This document shows, piece after piece, positions 37,106 through 48,927 of a DNA stretch of 64,000 nt. How positions within the stretch are numbered: position 1 is the stretch's first letter; every line of letters begins with the position of its first letter. The position numbers and the translations under genes were made by a program. Origin of the DNA: an uncultured Pelagibacteraceae bacterium (GTDB lineage Bacteria > Pseudomonadota > Alphaproteobacteria > Pelagibacterales > Pelagibacteraceae); NCBI GenBank assembly GCA_902628305.1, contig CACOMK010000002.1, positions 1-64,000 on the forward strand. Reading direction: 5' to 3'. A model generated the notes under the pieces. That model did no database searches and was not told where the DNA came from. It saw only the letters and a list, made by a program, of their open reading frames with translations.

Positions 37106-40100
37106 TGAAAAAAGAATTAACAGATTTATTTAAGAGCAGCGAAATCTCAGAGGCTCAAAATTTTAACAGCATTAAAATTTCACTTGCTAGCCCAGAGAAA
37201 ATTAAATCCTGGACTTTTGGTGAAATAAAAAAACCTGAAACAATTAATTATAGAACTTTTAGACCTGAAAAAGATGGTTTGTTTTGTGCAAGGATTTTTG
37301 GACCAATAAAAGATTATGAGTGTTTATGCGGTAAGTATAAACGAATGAAATTTAGAGGTATCATATGCGAGAAGTGTGGTGTTGAAGTTACAAAATCAAA
37401 TGTAAGAAGAGAAAGAATGGGCCACATTAATCTTGCAACTCCTGTAGCACATATTTGGTTTTTAAAATCCCTCCCAAGTAGAATTGCTTTAGCAGTGGAT
37501 ATGAAGTTAAAAGAAATTGAAAGAGTTCTTTATTTTGAGAACTTCATAGTAATTGAACCAGGTTTAACTGGTTTACAAAAAAATCAACTTTTAAATGAAG
37601 AAGAACTAGCTAAATACCAAGACGAATTTGGTGAAGAGAGCTTTACAGCTGGAATAGGTGCAGAAGCTGTTTTAGAAATGCTAAAGAATTTAGATTTAGA
37701 ATTAGAAAAAAAAAATCTTGTTAGCTTTATTAAAGAAACTAAATCAAAAGTTAACGAAGAAAGAGCAATTAAAAGATTAAAATTAATTGAGTCATTTATA
37801 GAAACTGGTCAAAAACCTGAGTGGATGATTATGACGGTAGTACCAGTTATACCACCTGAATTAAGACCTTTGGTTCCTCTAGATGGCGGTAGATTTGCTA
37901 CTTCAGATCTTAACGATTTATATAGAAGAGTAATAAATAGAAACAATAGATTAAAAAGGTTAATGGATCTTAAAGCCCCAGATATCATTGTAAGAAATGA
38001 AAAAAGGATGCTTCAAGAATCGGTAGATGCACTATTTGACAATGGTAGAAGAGGAAGAGTAATTACCGGAACAGGTAAAAGACCACTTAAATCTCTTGCA
38101 GAAATGCTAAAAGGTAAACAAGGTAGATTTAGGCAAAATCTACTAGGTAAAAGAGTTGATTATTCTGGAAGATCAGTAATCGTTGTTGGACCAGATTTAA
38201 AATTGCATGAATGTGGTTTGCCAAAAAAAATGGCTCTAGAGTTATTTAAACCATTTTTGTACGCAAGATTAAATAAATTAGGCTTAGCTTCAACTATTAA
38301 ACAAGCTAAAAAATTAGTTGAAAAAGAAACAAACGCAGTTTGGGATGCTTTAGAATTAATAGTTAGAGAACACCCAGTGCTTTTAAATAGAGCACCGACA
38401 CTTCATAGACTTGGTGTTCAGGCGTTTGAGCCAAAACTAATAGAAGGTGATGCAATAGAATTACATCCTTTGACTTGTGCAGCATTCAATGCTGATTTTG
38501 ATGGTGATCAAATGGCTGTCCACGTTCCTCTAAGTTTAGAAGCTCAATTAGAGGCCAGAATCTTAATGTTATCTACAAATAACATTCTTTCTCCATCAAA
38601 TGGTAAACCAATTATCGTTCCGAGTCAGGATATGATTTTAGGAATTTACTATCTATCACAAGATCCAATATCAGATAAACCAGCAGGATACTTCATAAAT
38701 TCAGATCAGATTGAATTTGCTTTATCATCAGGTCAAATAAATGTACATAGCACCATTATTTCAAGATTTGAGACTGTAGATGAACATGGTCATAAAAAAA
38801 TGGAAAAATACACATCTACAGCTGGAAGATTTTTATTAGCAAATTTATTACCTAAAAATAGCAACATTAAGTTTTCTTTAGTTGATAGATTATTACCAAA
38901 AAAAGTAGTTTCAGAAATAATTGACGTTGTATTTAGATTTTGTGGTCAAAAAACAACTGTAATTTTCTGTGATAAGCTTAAAGACTTAGGATTTAAACAT
39001 GCGTTTAAAGCTGGTATTTCATTTGGAAAAGATGATCTAATTATTCCGGCAAATAAAACTCAATTAATTGAGGACACAAAAAAATTAATTGCAGATTATG
39101 AAACCCAATATGCTGAAGGTTTAATCACAAGAGGTGAAAAGTATAACAAAGTTGTTGATGCTTGGTCTAAGTGCACTGATAAAGTAGCTGGTGAAATGAT
39201 GAAAGGAATTTCAGCTACAGAAAAAACTGACGAAGGGTTAAAAATAAATTCTGTATTTATGATGGCAGATAGTGGAGCAAGAGGATCCGCTGCCCAAATG
39301 AAACAATTAGCAGGTATGAGAGGTTTGATTGCTAAACCTTCAGGAGAAATTATTGAAAGTCCGATTATTTCAAACTTTAAAGAAGGATTAACTGCCTTAG
39401 AATATTTTAACTCGACTCACGGAGCTAGAAAAGGATTGGCGGATACAGCCCTTAAGACTGCTAGTTCTGGATATTTAACAAGAAGATTATGTGACGTAGC
39501 TCAAGACTTAACAATAACCAAAGTTAAATGTGAAGATCCAGGATTTATTGAGCTTTCTGAAATTTTAGAGGGTGGAAATGTAGTTGTAAGTTTGTCTGAA
39601 AGAGCATTAGGTAGAGTTACAGCTGCTGAAGTTAAAAACCCTTTATCTGGCGAAGTAATTATAAAAAAAACTGAAATGATTGATGAGGCTGGCTGTGATA
39701 AAATTGATGCTGCAGGCGTTAAATCAATAAAAGTTTATTCAGTAATGACATGCAGTTCGAAAGAAGGTGTTTGTGCTACTTGCTATGGAAGAGATTTATC
39801 TAGAGGTAAGATGGTTCACGTTGGAGAAGCAATTGGAATGATATCAGCACAATCAATTGGAGAACCAGGAACGCAGTTGACAATGAGAACGTTCCACGTA
39901 GGTGGAACAGCATCTGTTAAGCAAGATTCTCAAATAGTTACTAAAAGTGATGGAACTTTAAAGATAATAAACTCCAACATCCTGGAAGATTCTAAAAAAA
40001 ATCTAATTGTAATGGGAAGAAATACTCAGCTTTCTATAGAGGACGATAAGGGAGTTCAGATAGCTGTTTATAAAGTTGCTTATGGATCAAGATTATTTTT

Positions 40101-41277
40101 CAATAATGGTGACAAAGTAAAAGCTAATACAAAAATATGTGAATGGGATCCATATACAACGCCTGTTATTGCAGAGAAAAGTGGTACAGCAAGTTACGTA
40201 GATTTAATAGATGGTGTTTCAATCCAAGAAACAACTGATGACGCAACAGGAATCTCTTCTAAATCAGTAATAGATTGGAGAGGTCAATCAAAAAGTACTG
40301 ATTTAAAACCAAGAATTACACTTAGAGATGAAAAAGGAAATGTAATTAAAAAAGCTGATGATAATGAAGCGAGATATTATTTAGTACCAGACTCGATTTT
40401 ATCAATTAAAGATGGTCAAAAAGTTTATGCTGGTGACGTAATTGCAAGATTACCTAAAGAAACTACAAAAACAAAAGATATTACTGGAGGCCTTCCAAGA
40501 GTTGCTGAGTTATTTGAAGCTAGAAAGGCTAAGGACAGCGCAATTATTGCAGAAAATGATGGTAGTGTAGTATTTGGAAAAGAAGTAAGAGGAAAACAAA
40601 GAGTATCTATTGTACCTGAAGATGGATCTGAACCTTCAAATTATTTAATTCCAAAAGGTAAACATATTAATTTTAATCCTGGTGAAAAAATCCAAAAAGG
40701 TGAATATCTTTTAGATGGTCAACCTTTGCCACATGATATCTTGAGAATTTTAGGAATTAAAGAGCTGACAGAATATTTTGTTAATCAAGTTCAAGAAGTT
40801 TATAGATTACAAGGTGTAATTATAAATGATAAGCATATCGAAACTATTTTAAGACAAATGCTTAAAAAAATTGAAGTTAAAGTATCTGGAGATTCGAGTT
40901 ATTTACCTGGTGAAATGGTTGATAGAATTAAATTTGAAAATACTAATGAAAAGTTAATTGCAGAGGGCAAAACACCAGCTGTTGGTGAAAGAGTTTTAAT
41001 GGGTATCACTAAAGCTTCACTTCAAACAGAGTCGTTTATTTCAGCTGCTTCGTTCCAAGAAACTACAAGAGTATTGACTGATGCTGCAATTAAGGGAAAA
41101 ATTGATCCATTAAATGGTCTGAAAGAGAACGTAATTGTTGGTAGATTAGTTCCAGCAGGTACTGGTAATATTAAAAATAGATGGAATAACAAAGCTTTGG
41201 AGGATGATAATAAATTTTTAGCAGATCAAGATAAATTAGAAGGTTCAGAACCCGAAGAAACACAAGCAAATCAGTAA
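37105..41277 (+). CDS. rpoC: RNA polymerase beta' subunit
   Basis: Carries the active site of RNA polymerase, 1390 residues. The N-terminal zinc ribbon uses Cys73, Cys75, Cys88 and Cys91. The catalytic loop NADFDGDQ is at about residues 462-469. The bridge-helix/trigger-loop region and a second zinc site (ADLT-type [14 protein letters not shown]) follow, with [16 protein letters not shown]. The C-terminus ends with an acidic tail. It closes the secE-to-rpoC cluster. Confidence 0.99.
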   Translation: MKKELTDLFKSSEISEAQNFNSIKISLASPEKIKSWTFGEIKKPETINYRTFRPEKDGLFCARIFGPIKDYECLCGKYKRMKFRGIICEKCGVEVTKSNVRRERMGHINLATPVAHIWFLKSLPSRIALAVDMKLKEIERVLYFENFIVIEPGLTGLQKNQLLNEEELAKYQDEFGEESFTAGIGAEAVLEMLKNLDLELEKKNLVSFIKETKSKVNEERAIKRLKLIESFIETGQKPEWMIMTVVPVIPPELRPLVPLDGGRFATSDLNDLYRRVINRNNRLKRLMDLKAPDIIVRNEKRMLQESVDALFDNGRRGRVITGTGKRPLKSLAEMLKGKQGRFRQNLLGKRVDYSGRSVIVVGPDLKLHECGLPKKMALELFKPFLYARLNKLGLASTIKQAKKLVEKETNAVWDALELIVREHPVLLNRAPTLHRLGVQAFEPKLIEGDAIELHPLTCAAFNADFDGDQMAVHVPLSLEAQLEARILMLSTNNILSPSNGKPIIVPSQDMILGIYYLSQDPISDKPAGYFINSDQIEFALSSGQINVHSTIISRFETVDEHGHKKMEKYTSTAGRFLLANLLPKNSNIKFSLVDRLLPKKVVSEIIDVVFRFCGQKTTVIFCDKLKDLGFKHAFKAGISFGKDDLIIPANKTQLIEDTKKLIADYETQYAEGLITRGEKYNKVVDAWSKCTDKVAGEMMKGISATEKTDEGLKINSVFMMADSGARGSAAQMKQLAGMRGLIAKPSGEIIESPIISNFKEGLTALEYFNSTHGARKGLADTALKTASSGYLTRRLCDVAQDLTITKVKCEDPGFIELSEILEGGNVVVSLSERALGRVTAAEVKNPLSGEVIIKKTEMIDEAGCDKIDAAGVKSIKVYSVMTCSSKEGVCATCYGRDLSRGKMVHVGEAIGMISAQSIGEPGTQLTMRTFHVGGTASVKQDSQIVTKSDGTLKIINSNILEDSKKNLIVMGRNTQLSIEDDKGVQIAVYKVAYGSRLFFNNGDKVKANTKICEWDPYTTPVIAEKSGTASYVDLIDGVSIQETTDDATGISSKSVIDWRGQSKSTDLKPRITLRDEKGNVIKKADDNEARYYLVPDSILSIKDGQKVYAGDVIARLPKETTKTKDITGGLPRVAELFEARKAKDSAIIAENDGSVVFGKEVRGKQRVSIVPEDGSEPSNYLIPKGKHINFNPGEKIQKGEYLLDGQPLPHDILRILGIKELTEYFVNQVQEVYRLQGVIINDKHIETILRQMLKKIEVKVSGDSSYLPGEMVDRIKFENTNEKLIAEGKTPAVGERVLMGITKASLQTESFISAASFQETTRVLTDAAIKGKIDPLNGLKENVIVGRLVPAGTGNIKNRWNNKALEDDNKFLADQDKLEGSEPEETQANQ

Positions 41278-41307
41278 AAAAATCACCTAAAAATAATAAG
41301 TTTTAGT

Positions 41308-41335
41308 TTGACAAAGAGCCATTAATAAGTAATTT
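41308..41335 (+). promoter_or_regulatory. Possible promoter upstream of rpsL
   Basis: TTGACA at 41308-41313 is a perfect -35 box. The -10 at a 16-base spacing is TAATTT (41330-41335), only a partial match. If used, transcription would start at about 41342, inside the left arm of the downstream stem. It lies in the 167-base gap after rpoC. Confidence 0.4.
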
Positions 41336-41408
41336 GGCGATGTTTTTGGTTGGAATGTAGTACTTCTAACAGTACTAAACGCTGCCACATAATAACCTGT
41401 CAGTTATT
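41336..41408 (+). promoter_or_regulatory. Structured leader candidate before rpsL
   Basis: GGCGATGTTT (41336-41345) can pair with AAACGCTGCC (41377-41386) with one mismatch and two G-U pairs. TAGTACT (41358-41364) pairs perfectly with AGTACTA (41371-41377) around TCTAAC, leaving a one-sided bulge. A second hairpin AATAAC/GTTATT (41391-41408) follows, 36 bases before the rpsL ATG. It may be a regulatory leader for the long ribosomal operon; the pairing is by eye only. Confidence 0.45.
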
Positions 41409-41444
41409 TTCATCTAAAAATATTTAACTAATTTAAAAAAATTT

Positions 41445-41816
41445 ATGCCGACTATTAATCAGTTATTAAAAAAGAAGCGTGTAAAACAAGTTACGAGGAA
41501 CAAAGTACCTGCCCTACAAAAACAACCTTTAAAAAGAGGTGTTTGTGTAAAAGTTTACACTACAACTCCTAAGAAACCAAACTCAGCATTAAGAAAAGTT
41601 GCTAGAGTGAGATTATCTAACGGTTTTGAAGTAACCGCTTATATTCCTGGTGAGGGTCATAACTTACAAGAACACTCAGTAGTGCTAATTAGGGGTGGAA
41701 GGGTAAAAGATTTACCAGGCGTTCGTTATCACATTTTAAGAGGCAATCTGGATACACAAGGTGTTGCAAATAGAAAAAAAAGAAGATCTTTATACGGAAC
41801 GAAAAAAGGTAAATAA
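41445..41816 (+). CDS. rpsL: Ribosomal protein S12
   Basis: Decoding-centre protein. The streptomycin-related loops [17 protein letters not shown] and [19 protein letters not shown] are intact with the usual Lys residues, predicting a sensitive form. The length of 123 is standard. It heads the merged str-S10-spc gene run and overlaps rpsG by one base. Confidence 0.99.
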   Translation: MPTINQLLKKKRVKQVTRNKVPALQKQPLKRGVCVKVYTTTPKKPNSALRKVARVRLSNGFEVTAYIPGEGHNLQEHSVVLIRGGRVKDLPGVRYHILRGNLDTQGVANRKKRRSLYGTKKGK

Positions 41817-42286
41817 TGTCTAGAAAAAAAACACAACCAAAAAAAAATGTAGTTCCGGACCCAAAATTTAATTCAACAATAATTCCAAAATTAATAAATA
41901 ATATTATGTATGATGGCAAAAGAGGTGTTGCTGCTAAAATAGTTTACGATGCAATAGAAAAAATTAAAACAAAGACAAAAGATGAGCCTATAAATATTTT
42001 TAATGAGGCAATTAATAATATCAAACCAACTGTAGAAGTAAGATCTAGAAGAGTTGGAGGTGCAACTTATCAAGTACCTGTTGAGGTAAAAAGTAAAAGA
42101 GCACAAGCTTTAGCGATTAGATGGTTGGTTGAGTCAGCAAGAAAAAGAAAAGATAAACACATGGCAGATAAGATTTTTAATGAACTTTACGACGCTTATG
42201 AAAGAAAAGGTGCCGCTGTGAAAAAAAGAGAGGATGTACATAAGATGGCAGAGTCAAATAAAGCATTTGCTCATTTTAGGTGGTAA
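41816..42286 (+). CDS. rpsG: Ribosomal protein S7
   Basis: Head protein of the small subunit that nucleates 3'-domain assembly. YDGKRGVAAKIVYDA, VEVRSRRVGGATYQVPVEV and ALAIRWLVESARKR are conserved. The length of 156 is standard. The intercistronic S7-binding spacer of E. coli is missing because it overlaps rpsL. Confidence 0.98.
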   Translation: MSRKKTQPKKNVVPDPKFNSTIIPKLINNIMYDGKRGVAAKIVYDAIEKIKTKTKDEPINIFNEAINNIKPTVEVRSRRVGGATYQVPVEVKSKRAQALAIRWLVESARKRKDKHMADKIFNELYDAYERKGAAVKKREDVHKMAESNKAFAHFRW

Positions 42287-42292
42287 AAAATT

Positions 42293-44371
42293 ATGGCTAG
42301 AACTCACACATTAGATAAATATAGAAATATTGGGATAATGGCTCATATAGATGCTGGTAAAACGACTACTACCGAAAGAGTTCTATACTACACAGGTAAA
42401 AGTCATAAAATTGGTGAAGTGCACGATGGTGCTGCAACAATGGATTGGATGGAGCAAGAACAAGAAAGAGGAATTACAATTACATCTGCGGCTACAACTT
42501 GCTTTTGGAATGATCATAGAATTAATATTATAGATACCCCAGGTCATGTAGATTTTACTATTGAAGTAGAACGATCTTTAAAAGTTTTAGATGGTGCTGT
42601 TGCTGTTTTTGATGGTGTTGCAGGTGTAGAGCCTCAATCCGAAACTGTATGGCGGCAAGCTGATAAATATAAAGTACCAAGGATTTGTTTTGTTAATAAA
42701 TTAGATAGAACAGGAGCAGATTTCTTTAGGTGTGTAGATATGATTAGAGACAGATTGGGTGCAAAACCTTTAGTTTTGCAAGTTCCAATAGGTGTCGAGG
42801 CTTCTTTATCTGGAGTAGTTGATCTAGTTAAAATGAAAGCTCAAGTTTGGAAAAATGAGGCACTAGGAGCGGAATGGGAATATAAAGAAATTCCAGAAGA
42901 CTTAAAAGAAATTTCAGAAAAATATAGAACAGAACTGGTAGAAACAGCTGTTGAACAAGACGAAAAGCTAATGGAAGCTTATTTAAATGGAGAAGAAATT
43001 AAAGAGGAAGATTTAATTAAATGTATAAGAAAAGGAACTCTTAATTTTAGTTTTGTTCCTGTTTTAACAGGCTCAGCATTCAAAAATAAAGGAGTTCAAC
43101 CTTTGCTTGATGCTGTTGTGAATTATCTGCCAAGTCCAGTAGATATTGGTTCTATTAAAGGAACTAAATTAGGTAGTGAAGATGAAATGGAAATGAAATT
43201 TGAAGACAGTGTTCCATTTTCTGCTTTAGCTTTTAAGGTGGCTAACGATCCATTTGTTGGTTCGTTAACTTTTATTAGAGTTTATTCAGGTACAATCAAA
43301 ACCGGTACTGCAGTTTTCAATTCCTCAAAAGAGAAAGAAGAAAGAGTTGGTAGAATGCTTTTAATGCATGCAAACTCACGAGAAGATATCAAGGAAGCTA
43401 ATGCAGGTGATATAGTAGCTTTAGCAGGATTAAAAAATACTATTACAGGACATACTTTATGCGATAAAGAAAATTCTGTTCTTCTAGAACCAATGGAATT
43501 CCCTGATCCAGTGATTGAAATTGCAGTAGAACCTAAAACTAAAGCAGACCAAGAAAAAATGGGTGAAGCTTTAGGAAGGTTGGCTAAGGAAGATCCTTCA
43601 TTTAGAGTTACATCGGATGAAGAGTCGGGACAAACAATTATTAAAGGAATGGGCGAATTACACTTGGATATTATTGTAGATAGAATGAAAAGAGAATTTA
43701 AAGTAGAGGCTAATGTTGGAGCTCCACAAGTTGCATATAGAGAAACCATAGAGGCTGCTTCAGAGGTTGAATATACTCACAAAAAACAAAGTGGTGGTGC
43801 AGGTCAATTTGCAAAAGTTAAGCTTTTAGTAGAGCCCCAAGAGCCTGGTAAAGGTAGAGATGTTGAGAGTAAAATTAAAGGAGGTGCAATTCCAAAAGAA
43901 TTTATCCCAGGTGTTGAAAAAGGTATAGAGACAGTTTCAGATACTGGAATTTTAGCTGGTTTTCCAATGATCGATTATAAAGTAACTATTTTGGATGGAT
44001 TACATCATGATGTTGATTCGAGTGTATTAGCTTTTGAATTAGCAAGTAGAGCTTGTTTTAAAGAAGCATGTACAAAAGGAGGTTTAAAATTATTAGAGCC
44101 TGTAATGAGAGTTGAAGTTGTGACACCAGAAGATTACATGGGTGATGTCATAGGTGATTTAAATAGCAGAAGGGGACAAATTAGTACTCAAGAGCAAAGA
44201 GGTAACGCCACAGTTATTACTGCAATGGTTCCTTTGGCTAATATGTTTGGTTATATAAATAATCTAAGATCAATGTCTCAAGGTAGGGCACAATATTCAA
44301 TGTTTTTTGATCATTATTCCAAAGTACCACAAAATGTTCAAGACGAAGTAACTAAGAAGATCGCGGGCTGA
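42293..44371 (+). CDS. fusA: Elongation factor G
   Basis: GTPase that drives translocation. G1 AHIDAGKT spans residues 17-24; [19 protein letters not shown] and the switch I region [11 protein letters not shown] are intact. The five-domain length is 692. It is followed after 2 bases by rpsJ, with no tuf between. Confidence 0.99.
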   Translation: MARTHTLDKYRNIGIMAHIDAGKTTTTERVLYYTGKSHKIGEVHDGAATMDWMEQEQERGITITSAATTCFWNDHRINIIDTPGHVDFTIEVERSLKVLDGAVAVFDGVAGVEPQSETVWRQADKYKVPRICFVNKLDRTGADFFRCVDMIRDRLGAKPLVLQVPIGVEASLSGVVDLVKMKAQVWKNEALGAEWEYKEIPEDLKEISEKYRTELVETAVEQDEKLMEAYLNGEEIKEEDLIKCIRKGTLNFSFVPVLTGSAFKNKGVQPLLDAVVNYLPSPVDIGSIKGTKLGSEDEMEMKFEDSVPFSALAFKVANDPFVGSLTFIRVYSGTIKTGTAVFNSSKEKEERVGRMLLMHANSREDIKEANAGDIVALAGLKNTITGHTLCDKENSVLLEPMEFPDPVIEIAVEPKTKADQEKMGEALGRLAKEDPSFRVTSDEESGQTIIKGMGELHLDIIVDRMKREFKVEANVGAPQVAYRETIEAASEVEYTHKKQSGGAGQFAKVKLLVEPQEPGKGRDVESKIKGGAIPKEFIPGVEKGIETVSDTGILAGFPMIDYKVTILDGLHHDVDSSVLAFELASRACFKEACTKGGLKLLEPVMRVEVVTPEDYMGDVIGDLNSRRGQISTQEQRGNATVITAMVPLANMFGYINNLRSMSQGRAQYSMFFDHYSKVPQNVQDEVTKKIAG

Positions 44372-44373
44372 TA

Positions 44374-44682
44374 ATGGAAAAACAGAATATTAGAATTAAA
44401 TTAAGAGCGTATGACAATAAAGTTCTAGATGCTTCTACTGAAGAAATTGTGAATACAGTTAAAAGAACTGGAGCTACAATTAAAGGACCAATTCCGCTGC
44501 CTACAAGAATTGAAAGATACACAGTTTTAAGATCACCTCACATAGATAAGAAAAGTAGAGAGCAATTTGAATCAAGAACACATAAAAGATTAATAGATAT
44601 TATTGAACCGACACCACAAACTGTAGAAGCATTGATGAAACTTGATTTAGCTTCAGGTGTAGATGTGGAGATAAAGATTTAA
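44374..44682 (+). CDS. rpsJ: Ribosomal protein S10 (NusE)
   Basis: Small-subunit head protein that also acts as NusE in antitermination. [33 protein letters not shown] and [16 protein letters not shown] are the family blocks; 102 residues is standard. The 2-base gap to fusA leaves no room for an L4-sensitive S10 leader. Confidence 0.98.
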   Translation: MEKQNIRIKLRAYDNKVLDASTEEIVNTVKRTGATIKGPIPLPTRIERYTVLRSPHIDKKSREQFESRTHKRLIDIIEPTPQTVEALMKLDLASGVDVEIKI

Positions 44683-44684
44683 TT

Positions 44685-45395
44685 ATGAGTGAAATAGCCT
44701 TATTAGGAAAAAAAATTGGTATGACTAGAGAGTTTTATAAATCTGGTCAATTAGTTCCTGTTACCGTGCTTAAAGTTGAAAAAGCTAGAGTTATTCAGGT
44801 CATTGAAGAAGAAAAAAGAGGATACAAAGCTGTTCAGCTTGGGTATGGAAAAATTAAAAATTCAAAATTAACAAAAGCTATGAAAGGTGTTTTTGCTAAA
44901 AAAAATACTGAAGCTAAAAAAAAATTAAAAGAATTTAGGGTAAACGATACATCAGCCTACAAAGAAGGGAACGAGTTTGGTTTAGAAATATTCAAAGATA
45001 TTAAATTTGTAGACACAAGATCAAAGACTATCGGTAAAGGGTTTGCTGGAGCTATGAAAAGACATAATTTTGGTGGATTAAGAGCCAGTCATGGTGTTTC
45101 AATATCTCACAGAGCACATGGCTCAACTGGACATAGCCAAGATCCAGGAAAAGTTTTTAAGGGTAAAAAAATGGCTGGCCATATGGGTGATAAGTTAAGA
45201 ACAATGCAAAATATCGAAATAATTAAAACTGACTTAGAAAACGAACTTCTTTATTTGAAAGGATCAATTCCTGGTTCAAAAAATTCTGAGGTAATGGTTA
45301 AAAAATCAGTAAAAAACATTAGTAAAATGACAATTGGTGAAAAACAAGCAGCTGCTGAAGAAGCTAAAAAAACACCTGAGAAAAAGAAAAAATAA
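44685..45395 (+). CDS. rplC: Ribosomal protein L3
   Basis: Early assembly protein near the peptidyl transferase centre. LLGKKIGMTREFYKSGQLVP at the start and GFAGAMKRHNFGG, SHGVSISHRAHGSTG and KMAGHMGDKLRTMQN form the loop reaching the active site. At 236 residues it is longer than the E. coli form, mostly through a Lys/Ala-rich C-terminal tail from about residue 212. It overlaps rplD by one base. Confidence 0.98.
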   Translation: MSEIALLGKKIGMTREFYKSGQLVPVTVLKVEKARVIQVIEEEKRGYKAVQLGYGKIKNSKLTKAMKGVFAKKNTEAKKKLKEFRVNDTSAYKEGNEFGLEIFKDIKFVDTRSKTIGKGFAGAMKRHNFGGLRASHGVSISHRAHGSTGHSQDPGKVFKGKKMAGHMGDKLRTMQNIEIIKTDLENELLYLKGSIPGSKNSEVMVKKSVKNISKMTIGEKQAAAEEAKKTPEKKKK

Positions 45396-46018
45396 TGAAA
45401 TTAGACAAAATTAGTATAGATGGAAAAAAAGATAGTATTGAGGTTTTAGATAAAATCTTTTCTGCAAAAATTAACCATAAGTTAGTTAGTGCAGTTCTTT
45501 ACAAAACAAATGCTAATTATAAGGGGCGACACGCAAAAACTAAACAACAAAACGAAGTAAAAGGACCTACGTCAAAAATATATGCACAAAAAGGAACTGG
45601 TGGTGCAAGACATGCTAGTAGAAAAGCTCCTATATTTGTAGGTGGTGGTATTGCTCATGGACCAAAAGGTGAATTGGCATACAAAAAAAGGAAATTAAAT
45701 AAAACCGAAAAAAAACAAAGTGTTGCTTCACTAATTACAGAAAAAAATAATAATAAAAATTTGTTAATTTTAAATGACTTTAGTTCCGAAATTAAAAAAA
45801 CGAAAGAGATGAATTCAATTATTAATAAACTTGACATAACAAATTCACTAATAATTTTAGATAAAGTTTCGAGAGAAAAAATTGAAAAATCTGTAAGAAA
45901 TATTCCAAATGTTAAAGTTACAGATGTAAATCATTTTAGTGCCTATGACATTATTAAATTTAAAAAAGTAGTTTTCACAGAAAGTTCAGTAAAAGAACTA
46001 GAAAAGAGATACTCGTAA
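45395..46018 (+). CDS. rplD: Ribosomal protein L4
   Basis: Large-subunit protein lining the exit tunnel. KTKQQNEVKGPTSKIYAQKG and GGARHASRKAPIFVGGG form the extended loop of the family; 207 residues is standard. In E. coli L4 represses the S10 operon through its leader, which has no counterpart here. Confidence 0.97.
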   Translation: MKLDKISIDGKKDSIEVLDKIFSAKINHKLVSAVLYKTNANYKGRHAKTKQQNEVKGPTSKIYAQKGTGGARHASRKAPIFVGGGIAHGPKGELAYKKRKLNKTEKKQSVASLITEKNNNKNLLILNDFSSEIKKTKEMNSIINKLDITNSLIILDKVSREKIEKSVRNIPNVKVTDVNHFSAYDIIKFKKVVFTESSVKELEKRYS

Positions 46019-46019
46019 G

Positions 46020-46313
46020 ATGGAAAAAATTAACTTATATGATAAAATTATAGCGCCAGTGGTTACTGAGAAATCTACTAATCTATCTGAACTAAATAAA
46101 ATTGTTTTTAAAGTTCCAGACGGTGCAAATAAGAAAAATTTAAAGAAAAATATTGAAAAAATATTTAAAGTTAATGTGACTAAAATAAATATTATAAACA
46201 AACAAAATAGAACAAAAGTTACAAGAGGCAGAAAAGTAAAAGTATCTGGATATAAGAAAGCAATAATTACTCTAAAAAAAGGTCAGAGTATAGATTTAAC
46301 AACAGGAATTTAA
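46020..46313 (+). CDS. rplW: Ribosomal protein L23
   Basis: Sits at the tunnel exit and binds trigger factor and SRP. IIAPVVTEKSTNLSE at the N-terminus and VNVTKINIINKQNRTKV are the recognisable blocks; 97 residues is standard. It lies one base after rplD. Confidence 0.96.
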   Translation: MEKINLYDKIIAPVVTEKSTNLSELNKIVFKVPDGANKKNLKKNIEKIFKVNVTKINIINKQNRTKVTRGRKVKVSGYKKAIITLKKGQSIDLTTGI

Positions 46314-46316
46314 TAA

Positions 46317-47156
46317 ATGGCACTAAAAACTTTTAAACCATATACAAAATCTACACGAGGCACAATTTTAGTTGATAGAACTGGCTTATGGAAAGGTAAA
46401 CCTTTTAAGGCTTTGGTTTCACCCAAGAATGCTATGAAAGGCAGAAATAATAATGGTCGAATTACATCTATTAATAGAGCGGGTGGACATAAAAAAATGT
46501 ATAGGCATGTTGACTTTTACAGAAAAAAATTTGACATGGAAGCAATAGTTGAAAGAATAGAATATGATCCAAATCGATCATGTTATATCATGTTAGTTAA
46601 ATTTGAGGATGGTACTCATGCATACTTCTTAGCACCGCAAAAAATTAAAGTTGGAGATAAAGTTGAAAGTGGTCCTAAAAAAGAAATTAAAGTAGGTAAT
46701 TGTATGCCATTACAAGATATACCAGTAGGTATCAACATTCACAATGTTGAGATACAGCCAGGTGGTGGTGGAAAAATAGCTAGAGCAGCTGGTTCATCCG
46801 TTACCATCAGTGGGCTAGATGGTAACTATAGTTTAATAAAATTAGCTTCAGGTGAAGTTAGAAAAATAGATTCAAGAGCTTTAGCTACAATTGGAATTTT
46901 AAGTAATCCAGATCAAAAAAATATTAAAATTGGAAAAGCTGGTAGATCAAGATGGCTTGGCAGAAGACCTCATACAAGAGGTGTTGTTAAAAACCCTGTT
47001 GATCACCCACACGGAGGTGGTGAAGGAAAATCTGCAGGAGGAAGACACCCAGTATCACCTACAGGTCAATCTGCTAAAGGATTAAAAACACGAGATAATA
47101 AGAGAACAGATAAATTTATAGTTAAGAGAAGAAATAAGAGGAAGGATACCAAGTAA
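46317..47156 (+). CDS. rplB: Ribosomal protein L2
   Basis: Highly conserved protein needed for subunit association and peptidyl transfer. [36 protein letters not shown] and the C-terminal [20 protein letters not shown] with the functional His are intact. The length is 279. It overlaps rpsS by one base. Confidence 0.99.
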   Translation: MALKTFKPYTKSTRGTILVDRTGLWKGKPFKALVSPKNAMKGRNNNGRITSINRAGGHKKMYRHVDFYRKKFDMEAIVERIEYDPNRSCYIMLVKFEDGTHAYFLAPQKIKVGDKVESGPKKEIKVGNCMPLQDIPVGINIHNVEIQPGGGGKIARAAGSSVTISGLDGNYSLIKLASGEVRKIDSRALATIGILSNPDQKNIKIGKAGRSRWLGRRPHTRGVVKNPVDHPHGGGEGKSAGGRHPVSPTGQSAKGLKTRDNKRTDKFIVKRRNKRKDTK

Positions 47157-47452
47157 TGGCTAGAGCAGTTTGGAAAGGACCTTTTGTGGAGGAAAGCTTG
47201 ATGAAGAAAGTAGACAAATACAAAGAAGATCCAAAGAAAATACCAATTAAAACATGGTCAAGAAAATCTACAATTTTGCCAGATTTTGTAGGTGTAAGCT
47301 TCCAAATTTATAATGGAAAAAAATTTATACCAATAACAGTTTCGGAGGATATGGTTGGTCATAAATTAGGTGAGTTTGCACCAACAAGAACATTCTTTGG
47401 TCATACACCGGCTGATAAAAAAGCTAAACCAGCAACAGCAGAGAAAAAATAA
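47156..47452 (+). CDS. rpsS: Ribosomal protein S19
   Basis: Small-subunit head protein. [32 protein letters not shown] and [15 protein letters not shown] are the family blocks. The length of 98 includes a short Lys-rich tail. It is followed by rplV after 2 bases. Confidence 0.97.
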   Translation: MARAVWKGPFVEESLMKKVDKYKEDPKKIPIKTWSRKSTILPDFVGVSFQIYNGKKFIPITVSEDMVGHKLGEFAPTRTFFGHTPADKKAKPATAEKK

Positions 47453-47454
47453 TT

Positions 47455-47853
47455 ATGGGAAAGAAAAAGAAAATTAGTAAATCTAACGAGAAAACAGTTA
47501 AGTCTGTTAATAACGGTATTAGATCAAGCGTTAGAAAGCTAAATCCAATACTTAGAAGTATTGTTGGTAAAAAAGTTGATGTTGCAATTAGAGATTTACA
47601 GTTTTCTGAAAAGAGGGTTACCAGAGACGTTAGAAAAACTATCAGTTCTGCTGTTGCCAATGCAGAAAATAACTTTCAATATGATATTGATAACCTAGTT
47701 GTAAAAGAAGCTTATTGTGGAAAAAAAATAGTCATGAAAAGATTTAGACCAAGAGCTAAAGGAAGAGCAGCACCAATATTAAAACCTTGGTCAACTGTTA
47801 CAATAATTTTATCAGAAGCAAAACAAATGGAGAAACATGGGACAAAAAGTTAA
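47455..47853 (+). CDS. rplV: Ribosomal protein L22
   Basis: Exit-tunnel protein. The core [20 protein letters not shown] and the C-terminal hairpin [20 protein letters not shown] are conserved. At 132 residues it has about 20 extra Lys/Ser-rich residues at the N-terminus. Its end overlaps the rpsC start by 17 bases. Confidence 0.96.
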   Translation: MGKKKKISKSNEKTVKSVNNGIRSSVRKLNPILRSIVGKKVDVAIRDLQFSEKRVTRDVRKTISSAVANAENNFQYDIDNLVVKEAYCGKKIVMKRFRPRAKGRAAPILKPWSTVTIILSEAKQMEKHGTKS

Positions 47854-48517
47854 TCCAGTAGGTTTTAGATTAGGTGTCAACAGAGGATGGGACTCTGTAT
47901 GGTATGCTAAGAAAAAAGATTTTGGGAATTATCTAATCGAAGATTTTAAAATAAGAGAATATATTAAAAAAAATGTGATTAATTCTGGTGTATCTAAGGT
48001 AATGATAGAAAGAACTTCTAACAAATGCTACGTTACAATTTATACTTCAAGACCTGGGTTTGTGATTGGAAAAAAAGGTAGTGATATAGACAAAATTAAA
48101 AATAATCTTTCAAAATTCACTACAAATGAAGTTAATTTAAACATTAAAGAGGTTAAAAAACCTGAGACAAATGCATATCTTGTTGCAGAAAATATTGCTC
48201 AGCAACTAGTGAAAAGAATCTCTTACAGACGTGCCATGAAAAGAGCAATGCAATCTTGTTTAAGATTAGGTGCTAAGGGAATTAAAGTTTCAGTTAGTGG
48301 AAGACTCGGTGGAAATGAAATAGCAAGAACTGAATGGTTAAGAGATGGAAGCATTCCGTCACATACATTAAGAGCTGATATTGATTACGCAGAGGCAGAG
48401 GCTCTTACAACTTATGGAATAATTGGAATTAAAGTTTGGATTTATAAAGGCGAAGTTTTTGCTAGAGAATTCAGCCAAGAAACAAATAAAGTAACACCAA
48501 AGGATGGTAAACAATAA
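47837..48517 (+). CDS. rpsC: Ribosomal protein S3
   Basis: mRNA-entry protein with helicase function. [20 protein letters not shown] at the start, a KH domain with [19 protein letters not shown], and the C-terminal [13 protein letters not shown] and [14 protein letters not shown] are standard. The length is 226. The start within rplV is supported by the invariant MGQKVNP N-terminus. Confidence 0.98.
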   Translation: MGQKVNPVGFRLGVNRGWDSVWYAKKKDFGNYLIEDFKIREYIKKNVINSGVSKVMIERTSNKCYVTIYTSRPGFVIGKKGSDIDKIKNNLSKFTTNEVNLNIKEVKKPETNAYLVAENIAQQLVKRISYRRAMKRAMQSCLRLGAKGIKVSVSGRLGGNEIARTEWLRDGSIPSHTLRADIDYAEAEALTTYGIIGIKVWIYKGEVFAREFSQETNKVTPKDGKQ

Positions 48518-48927
48518 TGCTTCAACCAGTAAGAACAAAATGGAGAAAAGCTCACAAAGGTAGAATTCATGGTACTGCCACAAGAGCAAGTACTATTAAT
48601 TATGGTGCTTACGCTTTAAAAGCTTTGCAACCAGATAGGGTTACTGGTAAGCAAATAGAGGCTGCTAGGGTGGCTTTAACAAGACATATGAAAAGACAAG
48701 GAAGAGTTTGGACAAGAATATTTCCTAATATACCAGTTTCTAAGAAACCAATTGAGGTTAGAATGGGTAAAGGGAAAGGATCACCAGAATACTTTGCATG
48801 CAGAGTAAAGCCTGGCAGAATATTGTTTGAAGTTGATGGCGTTTCTGAGCAAATTGCTAAAGAAGCTTTATATAAAGCATCAGCTAAATTACCTATTAAG
48901 ACTAAAACCATAAAGAGATTTGCATAA
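48517..48927 (+). CDS. rplP: Ribosomal protein L16
   Basis: Binds near the A site of the large subunit. [37 protein letters not shown] and [20 protein letters not shown] are the family blocks. The length of 136 is standard. It overlaps rpsC and rpmC by one base each. Confidence 0.98.
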   Translation: MLQPVRTKWRKAHKGRIHGTATRASTINYGAYALKALQPDRVTGKQIEAARVALTRHMKRQGRVWTRIFPNIPVSKKPIEVRMGKGKGSPEYFACRVKPGRILFEVDGVSEQIAKEALYKASAKLPIKTKTIKRFA

